A DNA stretch of 64,000 bases, taken from contig CAYYYS010000011.1 in assembly GCA_964476155.1 (NCBI GenBank), positions 1-64,000 on the forward strand. Direction: 5' to 3'. The notes under the pieces are model-generated. The model made no database searches. It saw nothing but the letters and a program-made list of their open reading frames with translations, and was not told where the DNA came from. Made by a program: the position numbers and the translations under genes. Below, in pieces: positions 52,812 to 62,140 of the stretch; position 1 is the stretch's first letter, and each line of letters begins with the position of its first letter. Origin of the DNA: JAHIYU01 sp964476155 (GTDB lineage Bacteria; Krumholzibacteriota; Krumholzibacteriia; LZORAL124-64-63).

Positions 52812-53312
52812 CTAGAGAATATCGTCCGAAATGGACTCTTCCGGAAGCAGTGCGAAGGCTCCGCTCAGATCCTGATCCCGAGCATTCTCGACGATCCGTC
52901 GGGTCGCCTCACGTAGTGCACTGATCTGCCCGGGGCGGAGCCCGCATAATAGCAGACGCTCCGCATTATGAGCCGCCGATTGCAGTTGAGGCAGAGATTT
53001 CAGGGCTTTCTCGGTCGGCTCGAGGTGTAACGCGCGCCGGTCGCCGACTTGCCGGCAACGACGTATGTAGCCCTTGCTGGTGAGCTGATCGGTAAGCCGG
53101 GTCACTCCGGAGCGATCAATGCCCAGAGTGTCAGCCAGTTCCTTGGGGCGCGTGGCTCCATTGTGGATCGAGATGAGGGCCCAAATCTGAGGTCTTGTCA
53201 GGCTATATGTCTGTAAATACCATTTATGCAAATCACTGGTGGCTTGTGTCGCCTTGAAAAGCCAGAATAAGGACGAATCCTCAAGAGGTAGGTAGTCACG
53301 TTGCTCACTCAT
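52812..53312 (-). CDS. MarR-family transcriptional regulator
   Basis: 166 residues with a winged-helix core: LTRPQIWALISIHNGA, RPKELADTLGIDRSGVTRLT and DQLTSKGYIRRCRQVGDRRA (the DRR wing). MarR proteins bind palindromes as dimers and are released by small ligands. Three palindromes lie directly upstream over its own promoter, so autorepression is near certain. The only same-strand gene before it is the HD protein. Confidence 0.92.
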   Translation of the reverse strand: MSEQRDYLPLEDSSLFWLFKATQATSDLHKWYLQTYSLTRPQIWALISIHNGATRPKELADTLGIDRSGVTRLTDQLTSKGYIRRCRQVGDRRALHLEPTEKALKSLPQLQSAAHNAERLLLCGLRPGQISALREATRRIVENARDQDLSGAFALLPEESISDDIL

Positions 53313-53320
53313 TTGAGATA

Positions 53321-53364
53321 GTTATCATGACAACAATTGCCATGTCAATAGTTGCCATGACAAC
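53321..53364 (-). promoter_or_regulatory. marR promoter covered by three 14-bp palindromes at 15-bp intervals
   Basis: GTTATCATGACAAC (53321-53334), ATTGCCATGTCAAT (53336-53349) and GTTGCCATGACAAC (53351-53364) are near-palindromes with CATG at each centre; centres are exactly 15 bases apart. On the minus strand TTGACA (53343-53348) and GATAAC (53321-53326), 16 apart, make a promoter within the array. The marR start at 53312 follows at once. Confidence 0.75.
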
Positions 53365-53397
53365 TATCTAAGAAAAACGAGCGTGCACACCCGGTCC

Positions 53398-53931
53398 CTA
53401 GCCCCCGTGACCAGCCATCTGGTCCAACGACCAGCGCGTTTCAACCAGTTTGGGCACATGCCCGTGACGGCTTCGATTGCCGGCCCATTGGCGGAGCGAC
53501 TTGTCCCGTGCGGCTTCGGTATGCATGGTGCTGGGGCGCGCCGTCAGGCCCAGGCGGGGTAGATCGAGCCGTTCCGCGTCCCAGCAGATGCGGATCGTCT
53601 CGTCGCCAGGATCCGCACAGCACTTGTTGTGACCGACGATAGCCGTGTGCAACCGCTCGAAATCCGCGTCATTCAGCGTGTATCCCAGGTTCCGGCAGTG
53701 GATGGCGAATTCTCCCGAGCGACAGCCGTGATCTCCGTCCTCGCCGTCGCTGACGCGGCGCGAGTCGTGCAGGATGGCAAAGAGTTCCAGGACCTCCGGA
53801 TTCACATCCGTATCCCGGGCCAGACACAGGGCGTTTTCGAGCACCCGTGCCCAGTGCGGCAGGCCGTGCAGGCCGTGGGGATCGAGAGCGAACTGAGCCA
53901 TGATCTCCGGTAGTAGTTTTTCGGTTTCCAT
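53398..53931 (-). CDS. HD-domain protein
   Basis: 177 residues from ATG 53931 (AGGGGG upstream). HD features: GLPHWARVLENALCLARD (first His), ELFAILHDSRRVSDGEDGDH (HD pair), RLHTAIVGHNKC (later His). These suit a metal phosphohydrolase on a nucleotide or phospho-substrate. It starts 39 bases after the sucrose synthase stop, so may end that operon, with an unknown role in it. Confidence 0.82.
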   Translation of the reverse strand: METEKLLPEIMAQFALDPHGLHGLPHWARVLENALCLARDTDVNPEVLELFAILHDSRRVSDGEDGDHGCRSGEFAIHCRNLGYTLNDADFERLHTAIVGHNKCCADPGDETIRICWDAERLDLPRLGLTARPSTMHTEAARDKSLRQWAGNRSRHGHVPKLVETRWSLDQMAGHGG

Positions 53932-53970
53932 AGCGAACCCCCTGTCCATGAGGCCGCGCGTCGCCGGCTG

Positions 53971-56358
53971 TTATCCGGGGACGGTGGCGGCCAGTTTCCG
54001 GTACACCAGGGTGTAGAACATCTCCAGGTACCGTCGTGTCTCCTGTCTCTCGATATTGGTCATATATTTCCAGAACCCGTAGATCCGCGACAGCGACAGC
54101 AGTCGGCTGGCATAGAGTTTCCAGGTATAACGGCTCTGTACGCGTTGGATGGCGCCCGTGGACAGCTTGGTCCAGAGTTCGGGATCCTCCTTGCTGTCGT
54201 TGAAGAAATCGATCAGCACCCGGGTCATCTCATCCGGTTGCAGCGGATCGATGTGATAACCGGAGATGCCGTTCTCGATGATCTCCATGGGACCGCCGTG
54301 CAGCGTTGCGATGGTGGGCAGGCCGCTGCTCATGGCCTCGACGACCGTCAGCCCGAAGGCCTCGAAGACGGCGGGTTGCACGAAAGCGCCCCCGGTGTCG
54401 GCGACATAGCGGTAGAGTTCGCCCACTTGGGTCTTGTCGGTGCGCATGGTGAGCCAGCGCGCCTGGCCGTCCAGATCGTACTTGTCGAAAAGCTTGTGCA
54501 TGGCCTCGATTTGCTTGGCCTCGTCGGCGTCCTGGGATTCGGTGGGGTCCATGAAGCCGCCGGCGATCAGCAGGTTCGCCTTTTGGCGCAGCTCGTTACT
54601 GCGGCCGTACACGTCCACCAGTCCCGCCATGTTCTTGATGCGGTCCAGGCGTGACATGGTGAAGAGGATGGGCTTGTCCGGGTCGTCGAGATGGCCGCGG
54701 GCGTCCGGTCGGTCGCCGCCCTTGACCAGATCCTCGATCTCCGGCAGCAGTGATTCGACGCGGCGTTCCTTCTCCGTGAAGGGGAAGAAGACCTCGGGGT
54801 CGGCGCCCGGGGACACGATGTTGAACTTGGGATCGAAGGGATCAACGCCGCTGATCACGCGGTAGAGGCCCGGCATGGTGAAGCTCGAATAGCTCTCGTA
54901 CTGGCCGATCACCTCGCGCGTGCCGGCGATCTCCTGGTAGGTGCTGGTGATGATGAAGTCGGCCGTGTTCATGGCGATCAGGTCGGCCGTGAACTGGCAC
55001 GAGAAGTGGAACTCCGCCTCATGGTCGCGCCAGAACAGATCCGATTTCTGGTACTTCGACTTCTCCAGGGCGTGGGCGATGTTGCACTGGGTCACGCCCA
55101 GGCGCTGCGACATGAGGGTCGCCACCAGGTTGCCGTCCGAGTAGTTGCCGATCAGCAGGTCGGGACGGCCACCCAGTTCGGCGAGTACCACTTTTTCCGC
55201 GTCGATGGCGTATTGCTCCAGATAGGGCCAGACCTCGAATCGCGAGATCCACTCGCGCATGATCTCGCCCTTCTGGTTGCGGAACGGGACGCGCATGATC
55301 TTGGCGTGCCTGGTGCCGGTGACCGCCTCCACTTCCTGGTCGCAGGTGGTGCCGTCGGCTTCGGGGATGAGGCGCGTGAGGATGATGATCTCGGGTTCGA
55401 TGTCCAGCCCCTGGTCGTGGATCGAGCGGAGCATCTCCTGCTCCACCGCCCGCACCTGGTCCAGGATGTAGACCACCTGGCCGCCCGTATCCGGTTTGCC
55501 CAGGACCCCCGACTGTCCGAAGTAGCCGTGGGGCGAGAGGATCACCAGAGAGAAGATCATGGGGATACGAACCAGGAATCGTTCCAGGTTTTCCGGCGCC
55601 GGCGCCTCGAGGATGTCCGACAGCGTGCACATGGTCTCGGTCATCTGGGTGGCTGTGCGTCCCCAGCCCGGCTCGAAGCCCAGGAGCTTCAGCTCGTGCC
55701 CGACATCCCGCCACTCGGCGTCCGCCGCCTGTAGCTCCAGGTAATCCACGGCGTCGCGCAGTTTCTCCCGCAGGTCGTCGGAGCCCTCGATCAGGCCGTT
55801 CAGCATGAGCTGCTTGCCCTGACACTGGTGCATCTCGAGGAATTTGAAAAGCAGACTGCGTCCGCCGGATCTACGGTCGAACATGCGACCCGACAGGTAA
55901 CGGTTGAGGTACTCCACGCCCCGACCGATGGATCGAATCTCGTGCAGTTTCGGGAATCCCCGTTCGAAGGGCGTGAGGTCGATTTCCAGGGGCCAATTGT
56001 CCGTGGCCGCGGCGGGATGGGTCAGGCGCTCCTTGCACAGCAGATACTCGGCCACGTCGACCTCGCGGCAACTGGCGGTTTCCACCTGGACGTGGATGTA
56101 CTGCCACCGCGCCACCTTGGCGCGCACGGCCAGATACAGGTCCGGAGGCGAGGATACCGCCTCCTGGATCGACCGGATCACGTTGGAAAACGCTTCCTCG
56201 CATTTATCAATATCCTCGTGTTCACGGCAGAACGCCTCGAAGACGGGCATGATGTCGGTACGCTGCAGGACAGGCTGTTCCAGATCCAGGCAGCGACGAA
56301 ACAGGGTATAGGCTTCGCTGCGGTGTTCGGCGAGAAAACGTTCCAGCTCACGGATCAT
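53971..56358 (-). CDS. susA: sucrose synthase
   Basis: 795 residues, the usual size of bacterial sucrose synthases. It reversibly makes UDP- or ADP-glucose and fructose from sucrose plus NDP. The N-terminal 260 residues are the plant-type regulatory region (FKFLEMHQCQGKQLMLNG). The GT-B part has SPHGYFGQSGVLGKPDTGGQ (the QN-motif neighbour), CNIAHALEKSKYQKSDLFW, MPGLYRVISGVDPFDPKFNI, and the C-terminal FVQPAVFEAFGLTVVEAM with E-x7-E. It lies 18 bases after sucrose-phosphate synthase on one mRNA. Confidence 0.95.
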   Translation of the reverse strand: MIRELERFLAEHRSEAYTLFRRCLDLEQPVLQRTDIMPVFEAFCREHEDIDKCEEAFSNVIRSIQEAVSSPPDLYLAVRAKVARWQYIHVQVETASCREVDVAEYLLCKERLTHPAAATDNWPLEIDLTPFERGFPKLHEIRSIGRGVEYLNRYLSGRMFDRRSGGRSLLFKFLEMHQCQGKQLMLNGLIEGSDDLREKLRDAVDYLELQAADAEWRDVGHELKLLGFEPGWGRTATQMTETMCTLSDILEAPAPENLERFLVRIPMIFSLVILSPHGYFGQSGVLGKPDTGGQVVYILDQVRAVEQEMLRSIHDQGLDIEPEIIILTRLIPEADGTTCDQEVEAVTGTRHAKIMRVPFRNQKGEIMREWISRFEVWPYLEQYAIDAEKVVLAELGGRPDLLIGNYSDGNLVATLMSQRLGVTQCNIAHALEKSKYQKSDLFWRDHEAEFHFSCQFTADLIAMNTADFIITSTYQEIAGTREVIGQYESYSSFTMPGLYRVISGVDPFDPKFNIVSPGADPEVFFPFTEKERRVESLLPEIEDLVKGGDRPDARGHLDDPDKPILFTMSRLDRIKNMAGLVDVYGRSNELRQKANLLIAGGFMDPTESQDADEAKQIEAMHKLFDKYDLDGQARWLTMRTDKTQVGELYRYVADTGGAFVQPAVFEAFGLTVVEAMSSGLPTIATLHGGPMEIIENGISGYHIDPLQPDEMTRVLIDFFNDSKEDPELWTKLSTGAIQRVQSRYTWKLYASRLLSLSRIYGFWKYMTNIERQETRRYLEMFYTLVYRKLAATVPG

Positions 56359-56376
56359 CTTCGGTCCTTCGTTTGA

Positions 56377-57996
56377 TCAGTTGTTTCGGAGTTGTCGGTT
56401 GCGGTTTCCTGATGCGCCGATCCGGGAAGTCAGATCGTGCAGATTCACCGTCGCCGCGGGTGTTGCGACAAGACGCTCCTTCCGGTGTCTGGTGATCGGC
56501 ACATCCTTGATATGTCGGCTGCGTTTCCGCTTCCTGGCGGCGATCCGTTTCATCAGGCCGGCCACGCCCTGGCCCAGGGTCAGGCCGATATCCGTGGCGC
56601 GGATGTCCTGTAGACGTTGGTGATGACTGGGTTGATCCAGGATGCGCTCGACCTGTTCGATGTATGTGTCCACATGCTTGCGCCAGGTGTAAAGGTTGTT
56701 TGAGCGCACCACGCCGTTGGCCGCCCGCAGGCGCCAGGCCTGACGCTCGCTGAGAACCTTCTTGAGATTCGTCGCGATGTGGTCCGGGTCCAGGGGGTCG
56801 ATCAACAAGCCGTTGTGGCACTGGGCGATTATGTCGAGGGGGCCGCCGTCGCGCGTTGCGACCACGGGCAGCCCGCTGGCCGCGGCCTCGATCAGGGTCA
56901 AGCCGAACGGCTCGGTCAGGGCGGGATTGACGAACACGCCCTTGCTGCGTGAGCCCAGCCGGTAAAGCTCGGGTACATCCTCGGGGCGGTGCTGCTTGGG
57001 ATACGCCACCTTGCCGTAGAGGTCGTACTCGTCGATCAGGTACACGATGTCCTGCAGGATGCGGCGTTCGGGCGGCTTCAGGCCGGCGATGCTCTCTCGC
57101 GTGCCGGCGATCAGCACCAGGTTGGCCAGGTCCTGCAACTCCTGATCGCGACCATAGGCTTCGATCAGGGTATGGAAGTTCTTGCGCTCGTCCGGGCGCG
57201 CCAGGCACAGGATCATGGGCTTGTCCGGGTCTTTCAGGAAGCGACTCAGCTCGGACTTGATGGGCGGCTCCGGGTCCGACTTTTTGGGAGGGCGGAAGCG
57301 ATCCAGGTCCACGCCGGGCGGAATCACCCGCATGTTGCGGGTGCGGAAATTATCGTAGGAACTGTATTGGTCGTTCATCTCCTGGGTCGTGCTGGTGACG
57401 ATGAGGTTGGCGGCCGCCAGGGCGTCCTCCTCGGCCTGGAAGCGCCGGGTGAACTTGAAGCGCTTTTCCAGTGCGTCCTCTTTCAGCCCCTTGTCCAGCA
57501 GGCGTTGTTTCTTGACGCGGCCCAGCGAGTGACCCGTGAAGATGAAAGGGACCCTGAGTTCTCGCGCCAGCTGCGAGCCGGCGTAACCGGCATCGGCGTA
57601 GTGGCCGTGGACCACGTCGGGCGGACGGCCCACCATCCGCACGTGGCAGTGGGCGTACTGGACGAACTCGTCCAAGTGGGGCCAGAGGTTTTCCTTATAG
57701 AGATAGCGACGGGGGCCGCAGGGGATGCGGATGATCTGGGCCTTGTCGGCGATGGGTTCGTAAGGGGCGGCGTAGGTCGGGTCCACGCCCGGACCCTCGA
57801 TTTGGCGTGTCAGCAAGTCCACTCGGGCCACGCGGGGATCGTCGGCCAGCGACTTGGCCATCTCGATGACGTAAGTTATTTGTCCACCGGTGTCAGCATC
57901 CCGACCGAGTTCGATGTCATGGGCCCGAACCAACCCATGAATGCTCATCATCAGTATGTAAAGCCCTTCAGGCTCACCATCCCTCATCATTCCCAA
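56377..57996 (-). CDS. sucrose-phosphate synthase (no fused phosphatase)
   Basis: 539 residues. The enzyme joins NDP-glucose and fructose-6-phosphate. Motifs: LMMSIHGLVRAHDIELGRDA with DTGGQITYVIEMA at the N-terminus, VVHGHYADAGYAGSQLA, FTGHSLGRVKKQRLL (HSLGR typical of SPS), RMRVIPPGVD-like VIPPGVDLDRF, and FVNPALTEPFGLTLIEAAA. The HAD phosphatase domain found at the end of some SPS is absent, replaced by a basic tail (AARKRKRSRHIK); the phosphatase is separate at 59057. The start may be TTG 57996 (GAGG seven bases upstream) or ATG 57990. Confidence 0.93.
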   Translation of the reverse strand: MGMMRDGEPEGLYILMMSIHGLVRAHDIELGRDADTGGQITYVIEMAKSLADDPRVARVDLLTRQIEGPGVDPTYAAPYEPIADKAQIIRIPCGPRRYLYKENLWPHLDEFVQYAHCHVRMVGRPPDVVHGHYADAGYAGSQLARELRVPFIFTGHSLGRVKKQRLLDKGLKEDALEKRFKFTRRFQAEEDALAAANLIVTSTTQEMNDQYSSYDNFRTRNMRVIPPGVDLDRFRPPKKSDPEPPIKSELSRFLKDPDKPMILCLARPDERKNFHTLIEAYGRDQELQDLANLVLIAGTRESIAGLKPPERRILQDIVYLIDEYDLYGKVAYPKQHRPEDVPELYRLGSRSKGVFVNPALTEPFGLTLIEAAASGLPVVATRDGGPLDIIAQCHNGLLIDPLDPDHIATNLKKVLSERQAWRLRAANGVVRSNNLYTWRKHVDTYIEQVERILDQPSHHQRLQDIRATDIGLTLGQGVAGLMKRIAARKRKRSRHIKDVPITRHRKERLVATPAATVNLHDLTSRIGASGNRNRQLRNN

Positions 57997-58005
57997 TCAC
58001 CCGCC

Positions 58006-58902
58006 TCATTTGGCGCGTTGATACAGCATGGGGTTACGCGCCGTTGCTCCCCGGATTTCGCATATCTGGACCGCGAATCCATGTGCAGACCGCAAAATGC
58101 GTTCCGGGGACCAATCGTGAAACAGACCCGTGATGCAGACCGACGCGAAAGCGTCACCCGCACCCACCGTATCAATGATGCTGGTGGCGCGGGTCGGTTG
58201 CGCCGAGGCAACGATACCCTCCCGGTCCACCCAGACAGCGCCGTCGGCGCCCAGGGTCGCCACGACGGCTTCGAGATCGTGTTGCGTGGCCAGGGCGCTG
58301 GCCATGGTTTCCACGTCGCCTGCGACGGGCGACAGTTCCGCCAGCTCGGCGTCGTTCAGCTTGGCCCAGCGCGCGCCGTCGAGGGCGGCGCTCACCGTGT
58401 CGTGATCGTACCAGGGCGCGCGCAAGTTGACGTCCAGGAAGACCGGCGCGGCCGTGGCGGCGCGCAGATGCGCCAGCGCCGTTCGTGACACCTTGTTCCG
58501 CAACGCCAGGGAGCCGTGATAGAGCAGGCCGAACGTATCGTTGCCGGCGGCCTTCACGGCTCGTTCGGGGTCGACCAGGTCATAGGCTTGATCCGCCAGT
58601 ATTTCGAATGTCGGTTGTCCCTCGTCCAGGGTGATCGAGACCTTGCCCGTGGGACGTTCCAGGTGCCGTTGCACGCCGGTAATATCCAGACCCCAGTCGG
58701 ACATGGCGTCGACGACCTCGTCGCCGCGCGCGTCGACACCGACCCGAGAGATGAACAGGGGGGCGAGCCCGAAGCCCTGCAGATGCCAGGCGACGTTGAA
58801 AGGGGCGCCGCCGAGGACTGAAATGCCGTCGGGAAAATGATCGAACAGAACCTCGCCGAAAACGAGTGGGCGACGGTTTGCGGCGTCCGCCTTGTCGGGC
58901 AT
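58006..58902 (-). CDS. PfkB-family fructokinase
   Basis: 298 residues from ATG 58902 (AGGAG upstream). PfkB motifs: VFGEVLFDHFPDGISVLGG and APFNVAWHL at the start, then IIDTVGAGDAFASVCITG with the catalytic Asp near residue 250. The start pattern GE-x-L-x-D-x-x-PDG...LGGAP-x-N is typical of sucrose-linked fructokinases. It opens the operon, nine bases before SPS. It would phosphorylate fructose released by sucrose synthase, giving the substrate of SPS. Confidence 0.9.
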   Translation of the reverse strand: MPDKADAANRRPLVFGEVLFDHFPDGISVLGGAPFNVAWHLQGFGLAPLFISRVGVDARGDEVVDAMSDWGLDITGVQRHLERPTGKVSITLDEGQPTFEILADQAYDLVDPERAVKAAGNDTFGLLYHGSLALRNKVSRTALAHLRAATAAPVFLDVNLRAPWYDHDTVSAALDGARWAKLNDAELAELSPVAGDVETMASALATQHDLEAVVATLGADGAVWVDREGIVASAQPTRATSIIDTVGAGDAFASVCITGLFHDWSPERILRSAHGFAVQICEIRGATARNPMLYQRAK

Positions 58903-59056
58903 TGGAGATCTCCTGGTTTGAGGGGCTGGGATCCGGGGTGGGTGTGTCGTCGGTGTGTGGAGGATCCCTCGTCACACCGTAAACCTACCCTGCGAGGGTG
59001 TCAAACACGTGTCGTCCTGGCATATTCACCTGGCATGAGGTAGTGTTCGTGTCGCC

Positions 59057-59893
59057 ATGAAACCCAACACCCCCAGACGATTACTAGCCTCCGACCTGGA
59101 CGGCACCCTATACCCGGTCGGCCCCGACCCGACCCACGCCGCGGCGCTGGACGGTTTTGCCAACCTGTTGGCCGCGAACGGGGATCTCGTCGTGGCCTAT
59201 GTGACCGGCCGGCACCTGGTGTCGGCCGTCGAGGCCATGGCGTTCTGGTCGTTGCCCCGTCCCGATCTGCTGTCCTGCGACGTGGGGACATCACTGTATC
59301 GCCCCGATTCCGGTGAGCCCTCGGGATGGCAACGCGATGAGGACTATGCCGCGCTGATGGACGAGGCCATGAGCGGCCTGACCGCGCAGGACATCACGCA
59401 ACTGCTCGACGGCGTGACGGACTTGGCGCCCCAGCCGCCCGAGCGGCAGTCGGCGTTCAAGATCAGCTATCTGTTGCCGTCCGATGCAGCGGGCGACAAG
59501 GTCCTGACGGAAGTCCGTCGCCGGTTGTCGGCCGCGGGTGCGACGTTCAGCGTGGTGCGCAGTTCGGGCGTCTACGAGGATGACGACCTGCTCGACATCC
59601 TGCCGCCCGGCGTCACCAAGACCTCGGCCGTGGCCTATATGTCGAAGTGTCTGGAAACGGCAGCCGAGCTTACCCTGTACGCTGGCGATTCGCGCAACGA
59701 CCTGGATCCCCTGCTGGCGTGCGATGGCGGCATCGTGGTGGCCAACGCCCGCCCGGCCCTGCTCGAGGCCCTGCGCGGGGCTCCCGATTCGATCTATCTG
59801 GCTGCTCGGCCCCACCTGCGCGGTGTGCTGGAAGGCGCCCGTCATTTTGGTTTGAAAGCCGGCGAACACGAAACCCCGAAAGGCGACGGATGA
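59057..59893 (+). CDS. HAD-IIB phosphatase, probable sucrose-6-phosphate phosphatase
   Basis: 278 residues. HAD motif I LLASDLDGTLYPVG near residue 9, motif II VAYVTGRHLVSAVEAMAF, motif III lysine in FKISYLLP/TKTSAVAYM and motif IV LYAGDSRNDLDPLLACD. The layout with DVGTSLY after motif II is that of SPP. It is divergent from the sucrose operon (154-base gap), completing the path: SPS gives sucrose-6-phosphate, SPP frees sucrose, sucrose synthase and fructokinase take it back. Other HAD-IIB sugar phosphatases look alike, so context weighs here. Confidence 0.82.
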   Translation: MKPNTPRRLLASDLDGTLYPVGPDPTHAAALDGFANLLAANGDLVVAYVTGRHLVSAVEAMAFWSLPRPDLLSCDVGTSLYRPDSGEPSGWQRDEDYAALMDEAMSGLTAQDITQLLDGVTDLAPQPPERQSAFKISYLLPSDAAGDKVLTEVRRRLSAAGATFSVVRSSGVYEDDDLLDILPPGVTKTSAVAYMSKCLETAAELTLYAGDSRNDLDPLLACDGGIVVANARPALLEALRGAPDSIYLAARPHLRGVLEGARHFGLKAGEHETPKGDG

Positions 59894-61287
59894 ACCCGAT
59901 GACCTACCAGCAACGACGGCGCGTGCTGCGCGAGACCCTCACCGACGGCGCGATCCTGCTGCCCGGCAACGTCGACGCGAGCCGCAACTATGCGGCCAAC
60001 ATCTACCCGTTTCGCCAGGACTCGACCTTTCTCTACTTCGTGGGTGTCGATCATCCCGGACTCGCCTGTCTCGTCCTGCCTGATGGGGACGAGATATTTT
60101 ACGGATCGCCGAGTGATCCCGACGACGTGATCTGGTCGGGTCCCCAGCCGGGCCTGGACGATTTTGCCGCTAAGGCCGGCATCAACCGGAGCGCGAATAT
60201 CGCCGATCTCGCCGGCGCGCTGGCCGATCTCGCGGTCAAGGGCGTGCCGGTCCACTACCTGCCTCCATATCGCTCCGCCAACACGCTGCGCCTGGCCGAC
60301 TGGCTGAACGCGGCGCCCGGCGCCGTAACCACCGGCGCCTCCGCCGCCCTGATCGCCGCCGTCATCGCCCAGCGCGAGATCAAGTCGGACGAGGAGATCG
60401 CCGAGATCGAACGCGCCGTCGCCGTGAGCGCGCTCATGTATCGGATCGCCCTGCACAACGCCAAGCCCGGCCTGAAGGAAGCCCAGATCATGGGCGCCAT
60501 GCTGGGGGTCGCGCTGGCTCACGACATGCAGCCGTCGTTCCCGCCCATCGTGACGATTCATGGCGAGGTCCTGCATAACGAGTCCTATCCCGGTAAGCTC
60601 GAAGACGGTCAGCTGCTGCTGGTGGACAGCGGCGTGGAGACGGCCCGGCGCTACTGCTCGGATATCACGCGGACCCTGCCGGTGGGAGGAGTTTTCTCGC
60701 CCCGACAGAAGGAGATCTACGAAGTTGTGCTGGGAGCACAGGCGGCGGCCATCGCGGCCATCACGCCCGGTGCGACCAACCGTGACGTGCACCTGGCCGC
60801 GGCGCGGGCTACCACCGCTGGCCTGATTGATGTCGGCCTGATGAAGGGTGACGTGGACGAAGCCGTAGCGGCCGGCGCCCATGCCCTCTTTTTCCCCCAT
60901 GGCATCGGTCATATGATGGGTCTTGACGTTCATGACATGGAGGATCTCGGCGACGCCGTGGGTTACGAGCCCGGCGTGTCGCGCTCCGACCAGTTCGGGC
61001 TGAACTACCTGCGTCTGGCGCGAGCGTTGAAGCCGGGTTTCGTGATCACCATCGAGCCTGGCGTCTACTTCATTCCCGCGTTGATCGATCGTTGGGCCGC
61101 CGACAAGCGCCACGCCGATTTCATCGACTACAAAGCCATCCGCAAGTATCGGGGTTTCGGCGGGATTCGCATCGAGGACGACGTGCTCGTGACCGACGAA
61201 GCCTACCGGGTTCTGGGTCCGCCCATCCCCAAGACGGTTGAGGATGTGGAACTGGCTATGGGGTGGGAAGCCGGTGCTCAGGGTTAG
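59890..61287 (+). CDS. pepP: Xaa-Pro aminopeptidase (M24B)
   Basis: 465 residues from ATG 59890, overlapping the phosphatase stop by four bases (ATGA). N-terminal AMP_N domain (GAILLPGNVDASRNY, PFRQDSTFLYFVGVDHPG) and M24 core: metal ligands in LLLVDSGVETARRYCSDITRT (Asp...Asp), FFPHGIGHMMGLDVHDME (His), ITIEPGVYF (Glu) and GGIRIEDDVLVT (Glu). It removes the first residue before proline. No link to sucrose metabolism is known; the overlap suggests only shared expression. Confidence 0.93.
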   Translation: MNPMTYQQRRRVLRETLTDGAILLPGNVDASRNYAANIYPFRQDSTFLYFVGVDHPGLACLVLPDGDEIFYGSPSDPDDVIWSGPQPGLDDFAAKAGINRSANIADLAGALADLAVKGVPVHYLPPYRSANTLRLADWLNAAPGAVTTGASAALIAAVIAQREIKSDEEIAEIERAVAVSALMYRIALHNAKPGLKEAQIMGAMLGVALAHDMQPSFPPIVTIHGEVLHNESYPGKLEDGQLLLVDSGVETARRYCSDITRTLPVGGVFSPRQKEIYEVVLGAQAAAIAAITPGATNRDVHLAAARATTAGLIDVGLMKGDVDEAVAAGAHALFFPHGIGHMMGLDVHDMEDLGDAVGYEPGVSRSDQFGLNYLRLARALKPGFVITIEPGVYFIPALIDRWAADKRHADFIDYKAIRKYRGFGGIRIEDDVLVTDEAYRVLGPPIPKTVEDVELAMGWEAGAQG

Positions 61288-62140
61288 CTTTCTGTGCCCA
61301 TTCCGTACTTGTCTGATTTCCCTTCAGCCAGAGCCCCATCTCGCCCAGAAATGGGCGAAGTCGGCTGGCTACCGCCTCGTCCAGCTCACCATCTACACGT
61401 ACGATGGGCTCAGCGAACCGAAGTGGGACAAGGATGAAGGGCGCGTGACCGTTGATCGGACAGTGGCCCTAAATACCGCTTACGAGGAAATCCACTCCGG
61501 CATCTGGTGGATCTGACTGGGGCATTCGAGCGTTCTGGTGACGTCGCGGTATCTGCACATCGGTTGCCGGGGCACAATTCGATGATGCTTCGTGGGTGGT
61601 GATTTCAGCACAAGGGTGATTGCGCCTGGGCACAGCCCTCCCGCAAGGTTCTGTTGTTCAACAGGTTGAAAGCGCCAGTATGATGATAGGCGGTGTCAAT
61701 ACGCTGTAATAGATTCATTTCATATGAGATAAGATGGCGTCGCTAGCAAATGTGTGAGTGCGAATGATAAAATTGATGAAAAATTGCAAAGGAATTAGTG
61801 GGTCGGCATTGTAACCCAATGAGGGACTCTGAGTGTGCGGATGCAATAAGGAGCAATACGGGGTAGAAATATTTCTTCGTTGGGTGCCGGAAATACACAG
61901 GCAAGATCATTCGAGAACCGAAGAGGAGTTCGCTATGTGCCGCGGCGACATCAAGCGTATGTTCCGATAGACATTTCTTCTGTTTATTCATCTGCCGCCA
62001 AAACCAAGCGCAGCGGTGTGGCCATCCTGGCGGTGTTCATACATGAGGCGCCGGGAAAGGTGATAGTTCAATCAGGCCTGTGTCTTCCATTCAATCACAG
62101 CCAGTAGAAGTATGCGGTTCGCATCAGCAGATCCAGTGGA
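61288..62140. other. AT-rich stretch without recognisable genes
   Basis: GC falls sharply, to about 35 per cent near 61741-61800, far below the flanking genes. An open frame at 61300-61516 (VDRTVALNTAYEEIHSG, end IWWI) has no family I know and no ribosome site. Nothing else looks coding on either strand. It may be foreign or decayed DNA. Confidence 0.5.

Noticed and set aside
59842..61113. 423-residue minus-strand open frame opposite pepP
   Set aside because: Shadow of the aminopeptidase gene.
61238..61516. 92-residue plus-strand open frame overlapping the end of pepP
   Set aside because: No ribosome site, overlaps pepP by 50 bases and has no recognisable family; described only within the AT-rich gap.
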